Part shown: one piece after another, positions 34,878 to 43,616 of the stretch
Position numbering within the stretch: position 1 is the first letter of the stretch
How the letters are laid out: each line of letters begins with the position of its first letter
Assembly: GCF_029945925.1 (NCBI RefSeq)
Contig: NZ_JAQSDN010000040.1
Coordinates: 62,001-126,000 of the forward strand
Length of the DNA: 64,000 bases
Source of the DNA: Polaromonas sp.
Lineage (GTDB): Bacteria > Pseudomonadota > Gammaproteobacteria > Burkholderiales > Burkholderiaceae_C
Direction: 5' to 3'
Translations under genes and position numbers: made by a program
The notes under the pieces: generated by a model
Database searches by the model: none
What the model saw: only the letters and a program-made list of their open reading frames with translations
Told to the model about the DNA's origin: nothing

Positions 34878-35087
34878 CCTCTTGTGAACACCAGTCGCTT
34901 GGTTCTCCCGAACCGGCCCGCCTTTGGGCGATATTGACAAAGCGCACTTCGTACGCGGGTTCGATTCCGGCCCCGGGCACCACCTCTTGTGAACACCAGT
35001 CGCTTGGTTCTCCCGAACCGGCCCGCCTTTGGGCGATATTGACAAAGCGCACTTCGTACGCGGGTTCGATTCCGGCCCCGGGCACCA
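34853..35087 (+). repeat. 105-bp tandem repeat carrying the tRNA-Leu 3' end
   Basis: GGTTCGATTCCGGCCCCGGG, followed by CACCA, occurs at 34853 (the true tRNA end), 34958 and 35063, exactly 105 bp apart. The two complete units 34853-34957 and 34958-35062 are identical throughout, including 80 bp that are not tRNA. The third copy ends after CACCA. Upstream of GGTTCG the extra copies do not match the tRNA body, so they are 3' fragments, not tRNA genes. Confidence 0.93.
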
Positions 35088-35092
35088 GATAC

Positions 35093-35123
35093 AGGCCCTT
35101 CCAGTTCTGGATGGGCCTTTTTT
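35093..35123 (+). terminator. Rho-independent terminator after tRNA-Leu array
   Basis: AGGCCC (35093-35098) and GGGCCT (35113-35118) form a stem around a 14-nt loop, followed by a run of T. It lies just after the third tRNA 3' copy and before the amidase gene. Confidence 0.75.
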
Positions 35124-35170
35124 GTGGGCGGCTTGTGCACAAAAACACGGAAGCACAGATACTGGCGGGC

Positions 35171-36469
35171 ATGACGTCCTCCCGCTCCACCACCCCCCTG
35201 CATCAACTCGACGCCTGGCAAGCCGCCACCCTGCTCGCACGCCGCGAACTCAAGGCCGTGGACCTGGTCCGCGCCTGCCTGGAGCGCATTGCCGAACGGG
35301 AGCCGCAGCTGCAGGCTTTTGTGCAGCTGGGCGCCGACGCCGCGCTGGCAACGGCCCGCGAACTCGACGCCGGGCCGGTGCGCGGCCTGCTGCATGGACT
35401 GCCGTTCGGCGTGAAGGATTTGTTCGACACCTTTGACCTGCCCACCGCTTACGGCTCGCCGATCTTTGCCGGCCAGCAGCCGCCGGCCGACGCGGCGGCG
35501 GTGGCGCTGTGCCGTGAAGCCGGCGCGGTGCTGCTCGGCAAAACCGTGACGACCGAGCTGGCCAACATGTTCCCCGGCGTCACGCGCAACCCGCACCACC
35601 CGGCGCACACGCCGGGCGGCTCGTCGAGCGGTTCGGCCGCCGCCGTGGCCGACACCATGCTGCCGCTGGCGCTGGGCACACAAACAGCCGGTTCGCTGAT
35701 ACGGCCGGCGGCTTTTTGCGGCGTGGTCGGCTACAAGCCCAGCCACAACCGGGTGCCCCGGGCCGGCGTCAAAAGCCTGTCGGAAACGCTGGACACGGTG
35801 GGCGGCTTTGCGCGCAGCGTGCGCGACGTGGCGCTGCTCGGCGCGGTGCTGACCGGTGATGCGCGGCTGGCCGACCCCGCCGCGTTTGCACAAACGGCCG
35901 CGCCGCGCATCGGCTTTTGCCGCACGCCAGAGTGGGCGTTGGCCGATGAGGACACGCAGCAGGCCTGGGCCCAGGCCGAAGCAGCGCTGGCCGGCCACGG
36001 CGTGCCGCTGGCGCTGCCGTCCGAGTTGTCGGGCCTGGTCGCCGTGCAGAAAGAGGTGCAGGCTTTCGAGACCGCGCGTTCCCTGAGCCATGAGCGCCTG
36101 CGGCACCGGGACCAGCTCAGTGCACCGCTGCAGGCGCTGATTGCGACCGGCCTGGCCATCGGTGGTGAAACCCATGCGCGCAACCTGCGGGTGACCGCGC
36201 AGGCGCGGAGCCAGGTGCAGTCCTTGTTTGCAGCGCACGACGTGTTGCTGGCCCCCAGCAGCATCGGCGAGGCCCCCGCCGGGCTGGACGGCACGGGCGA
36301 CCCGCTGTTTTGCCGCACCTGGACGCTGCTGGGCCTGCCCTGCGTGCACCTGCCTTTTGCCAGCGGCCGCCACGGGCTGCCGGTGGGCCTGCAGCTGGTG
36401 GGCGCCCATGGCGACGACCACCGCCTGCTGGCGGCCGCGCACTGGGTGCATGCGCGCCTGAGCCGATAA
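35171..36469 (+). CDS. Amidase-signature family hydrolase (GatA-like)
   Basis: 432 residues from ATG 35171 (MTSSRSTTPLHQLDAWQAA). Catalytic Lys in 'GLPFGVKDLFDT', cis-Ser in 'TPGGSSSGSAAAVAD' and nucleophile Ser in 'LGTQTAGSLIRPAAFCG' make the Ser-cisSer-Lys triad. The C-terminal 'LLGLPCVHLPFASGRHGLPVGLQLVG' is typical. It hydrolyses an amide; GatA itself would be with gatB/gatC, which are absent here, so a metabolic amidase is more likely. The in-frame extension to 34781 translates the tRNA repeat and is not real. Confidence 0.88.
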   Translation: MTSSRSTTPLHQLDAWQAATLLARRELKAVDLVRACLERIAEREPQLQAFVQLGADAALATARELDAGPVRGLLHGLPFGVKDLFDTFDLPTAYGSPIFAGQQPPADAAAVALCREAGAVLLGKTVTTELANMFPGVTRNPHHPAHTPGGSSSGSAAAVADTMLPLALGTQTAGSLIRPAAFCGVVGYKPSHNRVPRAGVKSLSETLDTVGGFARSVRDVALLGAVLTGDARLADPAAFAQTAAPRIGFCRTPEWALADEDTQQAWAQAEAALAGHGVPLALPSELSGLVAVQKEVQAFETARSLSHERLRHRDQLSAPLQALIATGLAIGGETHARNLRVTAQARSQVQSLFAAHDVLLAPSSIGEAPAGLDGTGDPLFCRTWTLLGLPCVHLPFASGRHGLPVGLQLVGAHGDDHRLLAAAHWVHARLSR

Positions 36470-36580
36470 GCCCCTGCAGCAAGGCGCGGGGGCAGGACTA
36501 TTTGACCCGGCGCCTTGCCATGGCATGGAATTAGGCGCATTCTTGAATCGCAGTTTTTTCTGCGGCTTCGGGAGTCCGTC

Positions 36581-37636
36581 ATGCACTCACTTCGTCGTTG
36601 GACCCACCCCTTCGTGGCGGCTGTCCTGCTGGCGGCCCTGCCCGCCCAGGCGCCCGCCGTCCAGCCCCCGAACGCGCAGGAAATGATTGCGGCGCTGGCC
36701 AGGGCCAACGCCTCGGTGGTCGGCGTGCGTGTGATGGTGGCCGAGGAGGCGCGGTCGGCCGAAACCCTGGGCCAGCACCGCCGCGGCTCCGGGGTGGTGA
36801 TCGCGCCGGACGGCCTGATCCTGACCATCGGCTACCTGATGCTGGAGGCCGAGCAGATTGAAATCGTCACGCAGGACAACAAGACCCTGCCGGCACGCGC
36901 CGTGGCCTACGACCTGGCGACCGGTTTCGGCCTGCTGCGGCCCTTGCTGCCGCTGCGCGCAGGCAGTGGCGTCGGCGCCGCGGTGCTGGGCAGCAGCCAG
37001 ACCCTGCAACCCGGCGAGGCACTCATGGCGGTGACCGGCCCGCAGGCCAGCGACGACGGCGAGGTCAGCATGACGCGGCTGGTCAGCAAGCGCGCATTTT
37101 CCGGCACCTGGGAGTACCACATCGACACGGCCCTGTTCACCAGCCCGCCCCTGCTGGCCAACGGCGCCAACCACAGCGGCGCGCCGCTGTTCAACCAGAA
37201 AGGGGAGCTGGTGGGCATAGGCTCGCTGCTGGTGGCGGACGCCACCGGACAGAACCAGCGCCTGCCCGGCAACATGTTTGTGCCGGTGGACCTGCTGCGC
37301 CCCATCCTGGCCGAAATGCAGCGCTCCGGCACCAGCGCCCAAAGTCACCGGCCCTGGCTGGGCCTGAATTCGAGCGACCAGGGCGGACGTATCCAGATCG
37401 TGCGTGTCAGCAAGGACAGCCCGGCCGAGTTGGCCGGCCTGGAAGCCGGCGACGTGGTGCTGGCGGTGGACGGCACCAAGGTCGCGACGCTGGCCGATTT
37501 CTACAAAAAACTCTGGGACCGGGCCGCCCCCGATGCGGAGGTGTCCCTGACGGTGCTGCAGGGCGCCGACGTCAAGACCATTGTGCTGAAAGCACAGGAC
37601 CGCCTGCAGACCCTGAAAAAACCGTCAGGCATCTGA
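36581..37636 (+). CDS. HtrA/S1C-like protein with degenerate catalytic triad, PDZ domain
   Basis: 351 residues. Signal peptide (FVAAVLLAALPAQAPA), a trypsin-like double barrel (about 40-250) and a PDZ domain (about 262-350, 'PWLGLNSSDQ...SPAELAGLEAGDVVLAVDGTKV'). Where HtrA has the His (LTNxHVV) this reads 'LTIGYLMLEA'; where it has the Asp (DxxxDLA) it reads 'YDLATGFGLL'. A Ser remains in 'NHSGAPLFNQKGELVGIGS'. Two of three triad residues are missing, so proteolysis is unlikely; it may be a periplasmic scaffold or chaperone. Confidence 0.82.
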   Translation: MHSLRRWTHPFVAAVLLAALPAQAPAVQPPNAQEMIAALARANASVVGVRVMVAEEARSAETLGQHRRGSGVVIAPDGLILTIGYLMLEAEQIEIVTQDNKTLPARAVAYDLATGFGLLRPLLPLRAGSGVGAAVLGSSQTLQPGEALMAVTGPQASDDGEVSMTRLVSKRAFSGTWEYHIDTALFTSPPLLANGANHSGAPLFNQKGELVGIGSLLVADATGQNQRLPGNMFVPVDLLRPILAEMQRSGTSAQSHRPWLGLNSSDQGGRIQIVRVSKDSPAELAGLEAGDVVLAVDGTKVATLADFYKKLWDRAAPDAEVSLTVLQGADVKTIVLKAQDRLQTLKKPSGI

Positions 37637-37660
37637 GGTTTCAGGTCAAATCGGCCGCCA

Positions 37661-37832
37661 ACCCAATAGATGCGGGCGCCATCAGCTCCTCTTTTAATAG
37701 CATTCAGGGCTTAAGCAAGACCTCGGGCTCCGATCGAGGCCAGCCGGGGCCGCGGGTCCGGCTTTGCCGGCCCGCAGGCGCAGCGGCCCCCTCGGGGGGC
37801 AGGGAGCTACACGAAGTGAGTGACCGTGGGGC
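37661..37832. repeat. Composite intergenic repeat region
   Basis: Left part (37661-37712) is an inverted variant of the family-wide repeat (GGGCGCCATCAGCTCCTCTT, then TTAATAGCATTC). The right part carries 'CCGGCTTTGCCGGCCCGCAG' and 'CCCCCTCGGGGGGCAGGGAG' with CTACACGAAGTGAG, another Comamonadaceae repeat, with strong GC hairpins. It separates two convergent genes and could stop transcripts from both sides. Confidence 0.6.
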
Positions 37833-37834
37833 CT

Positions 37835-38758
37835 CTAATTCAAACCCTGCGCCACGGTGGGGTAACGCAGGCGCAGGCGCAGCTCCTGCTTCAGCCGCGT
37901 GTTGCTTAGCCGGCGCGATTCGCTCATGAAGCTCAGCAGCATCAGCGGCAACTCGTCCTGCGCGGTTCTGCGTGCCACCCGCGGCGGGCGCGGCAGCCGG
38001 TACAGGTCGGCCGCGAGGTCGAAGTAGTCGCCCATCTTCAGCTCGGTGTCGTCGCTGGCGTTGGTGGTGCGCTGGGGCTTGCCGCGCCACAGGGCCGCCA
38101 CGCAGGCGCGCGCCAGGTCGTCGGCATGGATGTGGTTGGTGAACACGTCGTCGGCTGGCGCCAGCACCGGCGTGCCCTTGAGCAGGCGGCCGTGCGGCGT
38201 GCCGCCTTCGCGGTCGGGGGCGTAGATGCCCGGAATGCGCAGCGTGTGCACACGCACGCCGCTGGAACGGCCAAAAAAGCGCAGCTGGGCCTCGGCATCG
38301 ACGCGGCGCCAGGCGCGCGGCGTGTGCGGGTTCACGGCGCGCGTTTCGCTCGCCCACTCGCCCTGGCAATCGCCGTACACGCCGCTGGTCGAGCCGTACA
38401 CCACCGCTTGCGGCAGGCCGCGCAGGCGCAGGGCGCGCAGCAGGGCCAGCGTGCGCGGGTCGCGGCGCCAGTCGGGCAGGTTCTCGCCGGGCGGCGGGGC
38501 CAGGTGGACCACGCGGGTGGCCAGCCCGGCCAGCCGCCGCAGGGTGGCGGGCTGGTCCAGGTTGCCGGCCAATGGCGTGATGTGTCGGGCACGCAGTTCA
38601 GGGCTGCGTTCGGGCGACGAGGTCAGGGCCAGCAGCCGCACACGCGGCGCCAGCTGGCGTGCCACACGCAGGCCGACGTCGCCGCAGCCGATGATCAGAA
38701 TACGCTGGCGGCGAAAGCGTGACGGCAGGGCGCCGAGGGGACTTTGGTTTGAGGGCAA
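37835..38758 (-). CDS. NAD-dependent epimerase/dehydratase-like protein (atypical SDR, YeeZ-like)
   Basis: 307 residues. Rossmann motif 'RILIIGCGDVGLRVARQLA', then 'VVYGSTSGVYGDCQGEW' where an extended SDR has its Ser/Tyr region, and 'LRIPGIYAPDREGG'. The YxxxK motif is not clear, as in atypical SDRs such as YeeZ. The cofactor is probably NAD(P); substrate unknown. It is divergent from the flavoprotein gene with a 67-bp gap. Confidence 0.78.
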   Translation of the reverse strand: MPSNQSPLGALPSRFRRQRILIIGCGDVGLRVARQLAPRVRLLALTSSPERSPELRARHITPLAGNLDQPATLRRLAGLATRVVHLAPPPGENLPDWRRDPRTLALLRALRLRGLPQAVVYGSTSGVYGDCQGEWASETRAVNPHTPRAWRRVDAEAQLRFFGRSSGVRVHTLRIPGIYAPDREGGTPHGRLLKGTPVLAPADDVFTNHIHADDLARACVAALWRGKPQRTTNASDDTELKMGDYFDLAADLYRLPRPPRVARRTAQDELPLMLLSFMSESRRLSNTRLKQELRLRLRYPTVAQGLN

Positions 38759-38825
38759 AATTGGGGAATCTGCTGAAAACAGCCAGAGTTATAAAAAAAC
38801 AGGATTACGTCAGAGGATAACCAGT

Positions 38826-39869
38826 ATGACTTTCAACGTCACCGTGCTGCCCAGCGGCCGTTCGTTCACCGCCAACCCCGACGAAGCGCTGCTGGCCGCG
38901 GCCATCCGCCAGGGCATAGGCATGCCTTACGGCTGCAAGGACGGCGCCTGCGGTTCCTGCAAGTGCAAAAAGATCGAGGGCACGGTCGTGCACGGCCCGC
39001 ACCAGCTCAAGGCGCTGTCGCACGAGGAAGAAGCCGCGGGTTTCATCCTGACCTGCTGCGGCGTGGCGCAGACCGACGTGGTGCTGGAGTCACGCCAGGT
39101 GACCGACGAAAGCGCCTTCCCGATCAAGAAAATGCCGGCCCGCGTGAGCACCCTGGCACGCGCCTCGCACGACGTGATCGTGATCCGCCTGCAGCTGCCG
39201 GCCAGCGATGTGTTCAAGTACCACGCCGGTCAGTACGTGGAGTTCCTGCTGCGCGACGGCGACCGCCGCAGCTACTCCATGGCCAATGCGCCGCACACGC
39301 AGGTGGACAACCCCGGCATCGAGCTGCACATCCGCCACATGCCGGGCGGCAAGTTCACCGAGCAGGTGTTTGGCACCATGAAGGAAAAAGACATCCTGCG
39401 CATCGAAGGGCCGTATGGCAGCTTCTTCCTGCGCGAAGACAGCGACAAACCCCTGGTGCTGCTGGCGTCGGGCACGGGCTTTGCGCCCATCAAGGCGCTG
39501 ATCGAACACATGCAGTTCAAGGGCATCACCCGGCCCGCGGTGCTTTACTGGGGCGGCCGCCGCCCGGCCGACCTGTACATGAACGACTGGGTGACGGCCA
39601 AAGTCGCGGAGATGCCCTACCTGAGCTATGTGCCGGTGATCTCCAACGCGCTGCCGGAAGACAACTGGACCGGCCGCACCGGCTTTGTGCACCAGTCCGT
39701 GCTGCAGGACTTCCCTGACCTCTCGGGCCACCAGGTCTATGCCTGCGGCGCCCCCATCGTGGTCGATTCGGCCCGCGCCGATTACAGCGCGCTCGGCGGT
39801 CTGCCGGAAGAAGAGTTTTATGCGGATTCGTTCACGACGGAGGCGGACAAGGCCAAGGCGCTGGCGTGA
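38826..39869 (+). CDS. [2Fe-2S] ferredoxin-FNR fusion oxidoreductase
   Basis: 347 residues. N-terminal plant-type ferredoxin domain with C37, C42, C45 and C77 as cluster ligands, then FAD domain 'RRSYSMANAP' and NAD domain 'VLLASGTGFAPIKALIEH' with C-terminal 'VYACGAPIVVDSARADY'. Such proteins pass electrons from NAD(P)H to a partner oxygenase or dehydratase; close relatives are commonly auto-annotated as CDP-6-deoxy-delta-3,4-glucoseen reductase, but no sugar genes are nearby. The partner is unknown. Confidence 0.87.
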   Translation: MTFNVTVLPSGRSFTANPDEALLAAAIRQGIGMPYGCKDGACGSCKCKKIEGTVVHGPHQLKALSHEEEAAGFILTCCGVAQTDVVLESRQVTDESAFPIKKMPARVSTLARASHDVIVIRLQLPASDVFKYHAGQYVEFLLRDGDRRSYSMANAPHTQVDNPGIELHIRHMPGGKFTEQVFGTMKEKDILRIEGPYGSFFLREDSDKPLVLLASGTGFAPIKALIEHMQFKGITRPAVLYWGGRRPADLYMNDWVTAKVAEMPYLSYVPVISNALPEDNWTGRTGFVHQSVLQDFPDLSGHQVYACGAPIVVDSARADYSALGGLPEEEFYADSFTTEADKAKALA

Positions 39870-40299
39870 AGTTTTGCGCCGCCGGCGTCACGTTGCGCCT
39901 CGGGTAAGTAGTTGACGCTAGGACGGACGCCCCAATCCCACCCGCAGGAATGCGCCGCCTGACTCGCGCGATGCGCGGCGGGGCGCTCCAGCCCTTCAAA
40001 TTCGAGCCTGAAAAGCTATAAAACTTATCGCAAATACTGTATTCAAAGACGCGCAGGCTGGACTTGTTATAAGCCGTGACCACGTCTTGATTTGATTCCT
40101 GCGCCGTGCAGGAAGTCGCTACCCTTTGCCGGCTTTCGTGGAGTCATCGCTCTCCACGAGCCGTCAATACGCCAATCAACGCCGTCCTTTTCGTTCGGAA
40201 ATTGGCAACTAATTGGCCAGCGAGGCGTATATAAACGATCCACCACACAGATGAGGCCTATTGCTCTACAATGTTTCTAATTGTTACAAAGGACAAGGC
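39870..40299 (+). other. Gene-free spacer upstream of the signalling operon
   Basis: 430 bp with no convincing gene. About 40010-40075 is AT-rich and loosely resembles a decayed copy of the family repeat (AGCTATAAAACTTAT ... GCGCAGGCTGGACT). TACAAT at 40267-40272 could be a -10 box for the downstream operon, but I see no strong -35. Confidence 0.4.
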
Positions 40300-41328
40300 A
40301 TGCTGCATCGACTCCTAAAGGCACTCGTCCTGATGCTCTTGATGCCCATGGCTCAGGCCCAGAGCCCTGCAACGCCACGGCCCTTCAAAATTTTTCACGT
40401 GATGAGCTACCACTCGCCTTGGGTCTGGACGGACGGCCAGTTGGAGGGGTTCAAGCGCTCACTGGCCGGCATACCTTTGGAGGTCAAAGTCTTCCAGATG
40501 AACACTAAAGTCAACAGCGACTTGAAAAGCAAGGAAAAACTGGGCAGCGAAGCTCGTGCCCTCATCGACAGCTGGAAACCCGATTTGCTCTACACCACCG
40601 ATGACGAGGCCCAGGAATTCGTGGCAAGCCATTATGTCGGGTCAAACTTGCCCATCGTCTTTAGCGGCATGAACGCCGCCCCTGCCAAGTACGGTTTTGC
40701 CGATGCCAAAAACGTCACCGGTGTTCTGGAGCAAGAACACTTCATCGAGTCACTTACACTGCTGCGCTCCATCGTTCCTGGCGTCAAACGGGTTGCCGTG
40801 GTGTTCGACGACGCGGCGATCTGGCAACCTGTCGCAGCGCGCATGCGGGAAAGCGCTTCCCGCCAGTCTGAATTCAACGTCGTTGCTTGGGACACGATCA
40901 GGACATGGGAAGAGTACAAGGCGAAGGTGCTGGCGTACCAGAGCAGCGCCGACGCCATCGCACTCATCGGCGTGTTTAACTTCAAAGACGAGCGCCAAAA
41001 GAACGTCCCTTATCAGGAAGTGTTGAAGTGGACCGCAGCCAACAGCAGACTGCCCGACATCAGTTTCTGGCGCGATCGCGTGGCGCACGGGACGCTGGCA
41101 TCCATGACGGTTTCTGAAAAAGAGCAGGGCCTCGCCGCCGGCCTGCTGGCCAAAGCCATTTTGGTCGACAAGAAGGAACCCTCCTCGCTGCCCATGCGGC
41201 CAACGGTGAAAGGGGTGCCGATCATCAGCCACGCCCGCGCCGACAGCCTGGGCATAAAGATGCGAAGCACCACTTACCTTTCTTCTGAAATCTTGCCTGA
41301 TTTTGAATGGAACAAGGCCGCAAAGTGA
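40300..41328 (+). CDS. Periplasmic ABC-type substrate-binding protein, probable sensor input
   Basis: 342 residues from MLHRLLKALVLMLLMPMAQA (signal peptide, cleavage after AQA). The mature part is a two-lobed periplasmic binding fold of the ABC_sub_bind type ('FKIFHVMSYHSPWVWTDGQLEGF', 'LPIVFSGMNAAPAKYGF', 'NVTGVLEQEHFIESLTLLRSIVPGVKRVAVVFDD'). No transporter permease or ATPase follows; the gene overlaps the histidine kinase instead, which suggests it is the ligand-binding part of a sensor. Confidence 0.85.
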   Translation: MLHRLLKALVLMLLMPMAQAQSPATPRPFKIFHVMSYHSPWVWTDGQLEGFKRSLAGIPLEVKVFQMNTKVNSDLKSKEKLGSEARALIDSWKPDLLYTTDDEAQEFVASHYVGSNLPIVFSGMNAAPAKYGFADAKNVTGVLEQEHFIESLTLLRSIVPGVKRVAVVFDDAAIWQPVAARMRESASRQSEFNVVAWDTIRTWEEYKAKVLAYQSSADAIALIGVFNFKDERQKNVPYQEVLKWTAANSRLPDISFWRDRVAHGTLASMTVSEKEQGLAAGLLAKAILVDKKEPSSLPMRPTVKGVPIISHARADSLGIKMRSTTYLSSEILPDFEWNKAAK

Positions 41329-43616
41329 GCCTTGTAGCGCGGATCGCCTTCATCGCCGGGGCGGTCCTCGTGGCCTCGTTGGGGACACTTAGCTACTTCA
41401 GCGGCAAAGCGGTCTCCGACGAGCTCTCGCTGGCGTTGCAGTCACGATCCGGCGCCATTGCCAAAGGCTTGGCCATCCAGCTGGACCGAATTCTCCAATA
41501 CGGCATGAGCATCGAAAATATCGAAGGCTTTGACGAGCAACTCAAGGAGGCGGTGCGAAACTACGAAGGCCTGAGCTACGCGCAAGTCATTGCAGAATCT
41601 GGACAAGTTCTTTTTGCGTTTCCAACGGTGCCCGCCAACAGAAGCGGGGCGATCACCAAGGGCGGCAGTCCGGCTGCTTCACTTGGCCTCGATGGCCCGT
41701 TCCAAAACGTCGAAGTCAGCGTAAAACATCCAGGCGGATCCGGCGCACGCGTGGTGGTCGGTTATCGGCAAGGCCTGGTCATGCAGCGAGTGACCGCCAT
41801 TCAGCGAGATGCCTTCATCCTTGCGATGGTTGTCTTCAGCGTCGGGCTGCTCGTACTCATTGCGGCGCTTCGGGTCTTTGTTCAGCGGCCTCTGGACCGC
41901 CTCGGGAGCGCCATCAGCGAAATACGCAAGGGCAATAACCTGACCACCAGGGCCAAAGAACTCGGTCCCACTGAATTTCGGACCGTCGCCGCATCGTTCA
42001 ACCGCATGCTTGACGATTTGCAGCTCAACACCGTCCAGTTGTTCGAGGCCAAGGAGCAGGCCGATCTCGCCAACTCCGCCAAGTCTCTCTTCCTGGCAAA
42101 AATCAGCCATGAAATCCGCACGCCGATGAATGGGGTGATGGGAATGATGGACATGCTGCTCCACACGCCACTGAACCAGAAGCAGCAGCGGTTTGCGTCA
42201 GCCGCGATCCGCTCCGGTGAAGCACTGCTATTCATCATCAATGATCTCCTCGACTACGCAAAAATTGAGTCGGAGCGGATTGCGCTGCAAGAAATCAAGT
42301 TCAGTCTCGCAGAGGTACTGCAGGATGCAGCGGATATTCTTGAGCCTGCCGCGACCGCAAAGGGAATCACGATTCAATGCAAGTTAGAGCCTGATCTGCC
42401 TCTTCATTCATTGGGTGACCCCGTCCGTATGAGGCAGGTAGCCTGGAATTTGTTAAGCAACGCGGTCAAATTCACTGAAAAGGGAGAGGTCGTACTTCAC
42501 GCGACGTCGTTGGGCGGCGGGTTGGTGCGTATCAGCGTGCAAGACACGGGTATTGGCATGTCCGCCGCCGCGATGGAGAAAATCTTTGAACCCTTTTGCC
42601 AAGGGGACAATTCCATCTCACGCAAGTTTGGCGGCACGGGGCTGGGGCTCACTATCGCCAAGGAAATTGTCGAATCGTTGGGCGGCTCCATCGAGGTTCA
42701 AAGCCAGACCGGATCTGGTTCGACCTTTGTCTTTACCGTCCGGCTGCGCGCGGGCGGAGATGAACAGACGTCCGTCGAGGAAACCTCGGATCTAATGCCT
42801 TTGTTGCCCGCCGCGCCGGTTTGGCGCATCGCGCCGAAGATACTGATCGTGGACGACAACCAGCTGAACCGTGAAATCATCCTGGCCATGCTCGATGAGC
42901 AGGGCTATGCCCTGTCATGTGCCGATGGTGGCCCCGAAGCCATTGAAATCACGCAAAAAACCCGTTTCGATCTGATTTTTATGGACTGCAGCATGCCGGT
43001 CATGGATGGGTATGAGGTCACGCAAGCCCTTCGAAAATCTGAAAAAACTTCCGGGCTACGGCGCGTGCCCATCATCGCTTTGACGGGAAACGTCTCCATC
43101 GATGCCAGAGAGCGTTGCGAACTTGCAGGAATGGACGACTACCTGACCAAACCGTGTAGCCGACAGCGTCTGATTGCGGCCATTAACCATTGGCTGCCTG
43201 CCGAGGAGAAAACCCTGGCGATAGGAGAGTCCCTGGTTGCCGAAACTGCAGATGCTTGCGCCGTCGAAATTGACTACAACGCGCTCAAAAACCTGAGCTT
43301 GCTGCAACGCCCCGGTGCTCCGGACCTGATTGCGCGTGCGCTGGAGCTTTTCAAGAAGGAGATGAGCAGACTTCACAGTGAAGCCTGCGCCGCACAACAC
43401 GCCAATGACGACGACACACTCCAAAGATCGGCGCACACGATGGCGACGGTGTGCCTGAATGTGGGTGCCATGGGACTTGCATCGGTCTGCCGGAAACTGG
43501 AGGTCGCGCTAAAGGCCTCTGACGCAGCAGTGGCCTGCGAATATCTCACTGAAATTGGATCGTCATTTCCAATAACAGGCGTGCGCCTGGAAAATTGGTG
43601 GAAGGAACAACAATGA
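41307..43616 (+). CDS. Hybrid sensor histidine kinase (HAMP-HisKA-HATPase-REC-Hpt)
   Basis: 769 residues. Membrane segments at about 11-31 and 168-190 enclose a periplasmic domain of about 135 residues; a HAMP-like region (190-243) follows. HisKA H268 lies in 'SHEIRTPMNG'; HATPase has N-box 'NLLSNAVKF', 'DTGIGM' and 'GGTGLGL'. Then a receiver with phosphoacceptor D560 and an Hpt domain with H710, whose usual following Lys is absent. A GTG at 41325 overlapping the upstream stop (GTGA) is a plausible alternative start. Phosphate could pass H268-D560-H710 to the next gene product. Confidence 0.92.
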   Translation: MEQGRKVSLVARIAFIAGAVLVASLGTLSYFSGKAVSDELSLALQSRSGAIAKGLAIQLDRILQYGMSIENIEGFDEQLKEAVRNYEGLSYAQVIAESGQVLFAFPTVPANRSGAITKGGSPAASLGLDGPFQNVEVSVKHPGGSGARVVVGYRQGLVMQRVTAIQRDAFILAMVVFSVGLLVLIAALRVFVQRPLDRLGSAISEIRKGNNLTTRAKELGPTEFRTVAASFNRMLDDLQLNTVQLFEAKEQADLANSAKSLFLAKISHEIRTPMNGVMGMMDMLLHTPLNQKQQRFASAAIRSGEALLFIINDLLDYAKIESERIALQEIKFSLAEVLQDAADILEPAATAKGITIQCKLEPDLPLHSLGDPVRMRQVAWNLLSNAVKFTEKGEVVLHATSLGGGLVRISVQDTGIGMSAAAMEKIFEPFCQGDNSISRKFGGTGLGLTIAKEIVESLGGSIEVQSQTGSGSTFVFTVRLRAGGDEQTSVEETSDLMPLLPAAPVWRIAPKILIVDDNQLNREIILAMLDEQGYALSCADGGPEAIEITQKTRFDLIFMDCSMPVMDGYEVTQALRKSEKTSGLRRVPIIALTGNVSIDARERCELAGMDDYLTKPCSRQRLIAAINHWLPAEEKTLAIGESLVAETADACAVEIDYNALKNLSLLQRPGAPDLIARALELFKKEMSRLHSEACAAQHANDDDTLQRSAHTMATVCLNVGAMGLASVCRKLEVALKASDAAVACEYLTEIGSSFPITGVRLENWWKEQQ

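Noticed and set aside
34853..35087. CRISPR-like array
   Set aside because: The 25-bp tRNA end repeats with spacers, but both spacers are identical and there are no cas genes; it is a tandem duplication.
34781..35170. Long in-frame N-terminal extension of the amidase with two identical 35-residue repeats
   Set aside because: It is a translation of tRNA-Leu and its 105-bp duplications; the amidase homology and a good ATG begin at 35171.
34753..35240. Extension of cysM upstream through the tRNA region on the minus strand
   Set aside because: The CysM family start is at 34752; the rest is antisense to the tRNA array and only open because of base composition.
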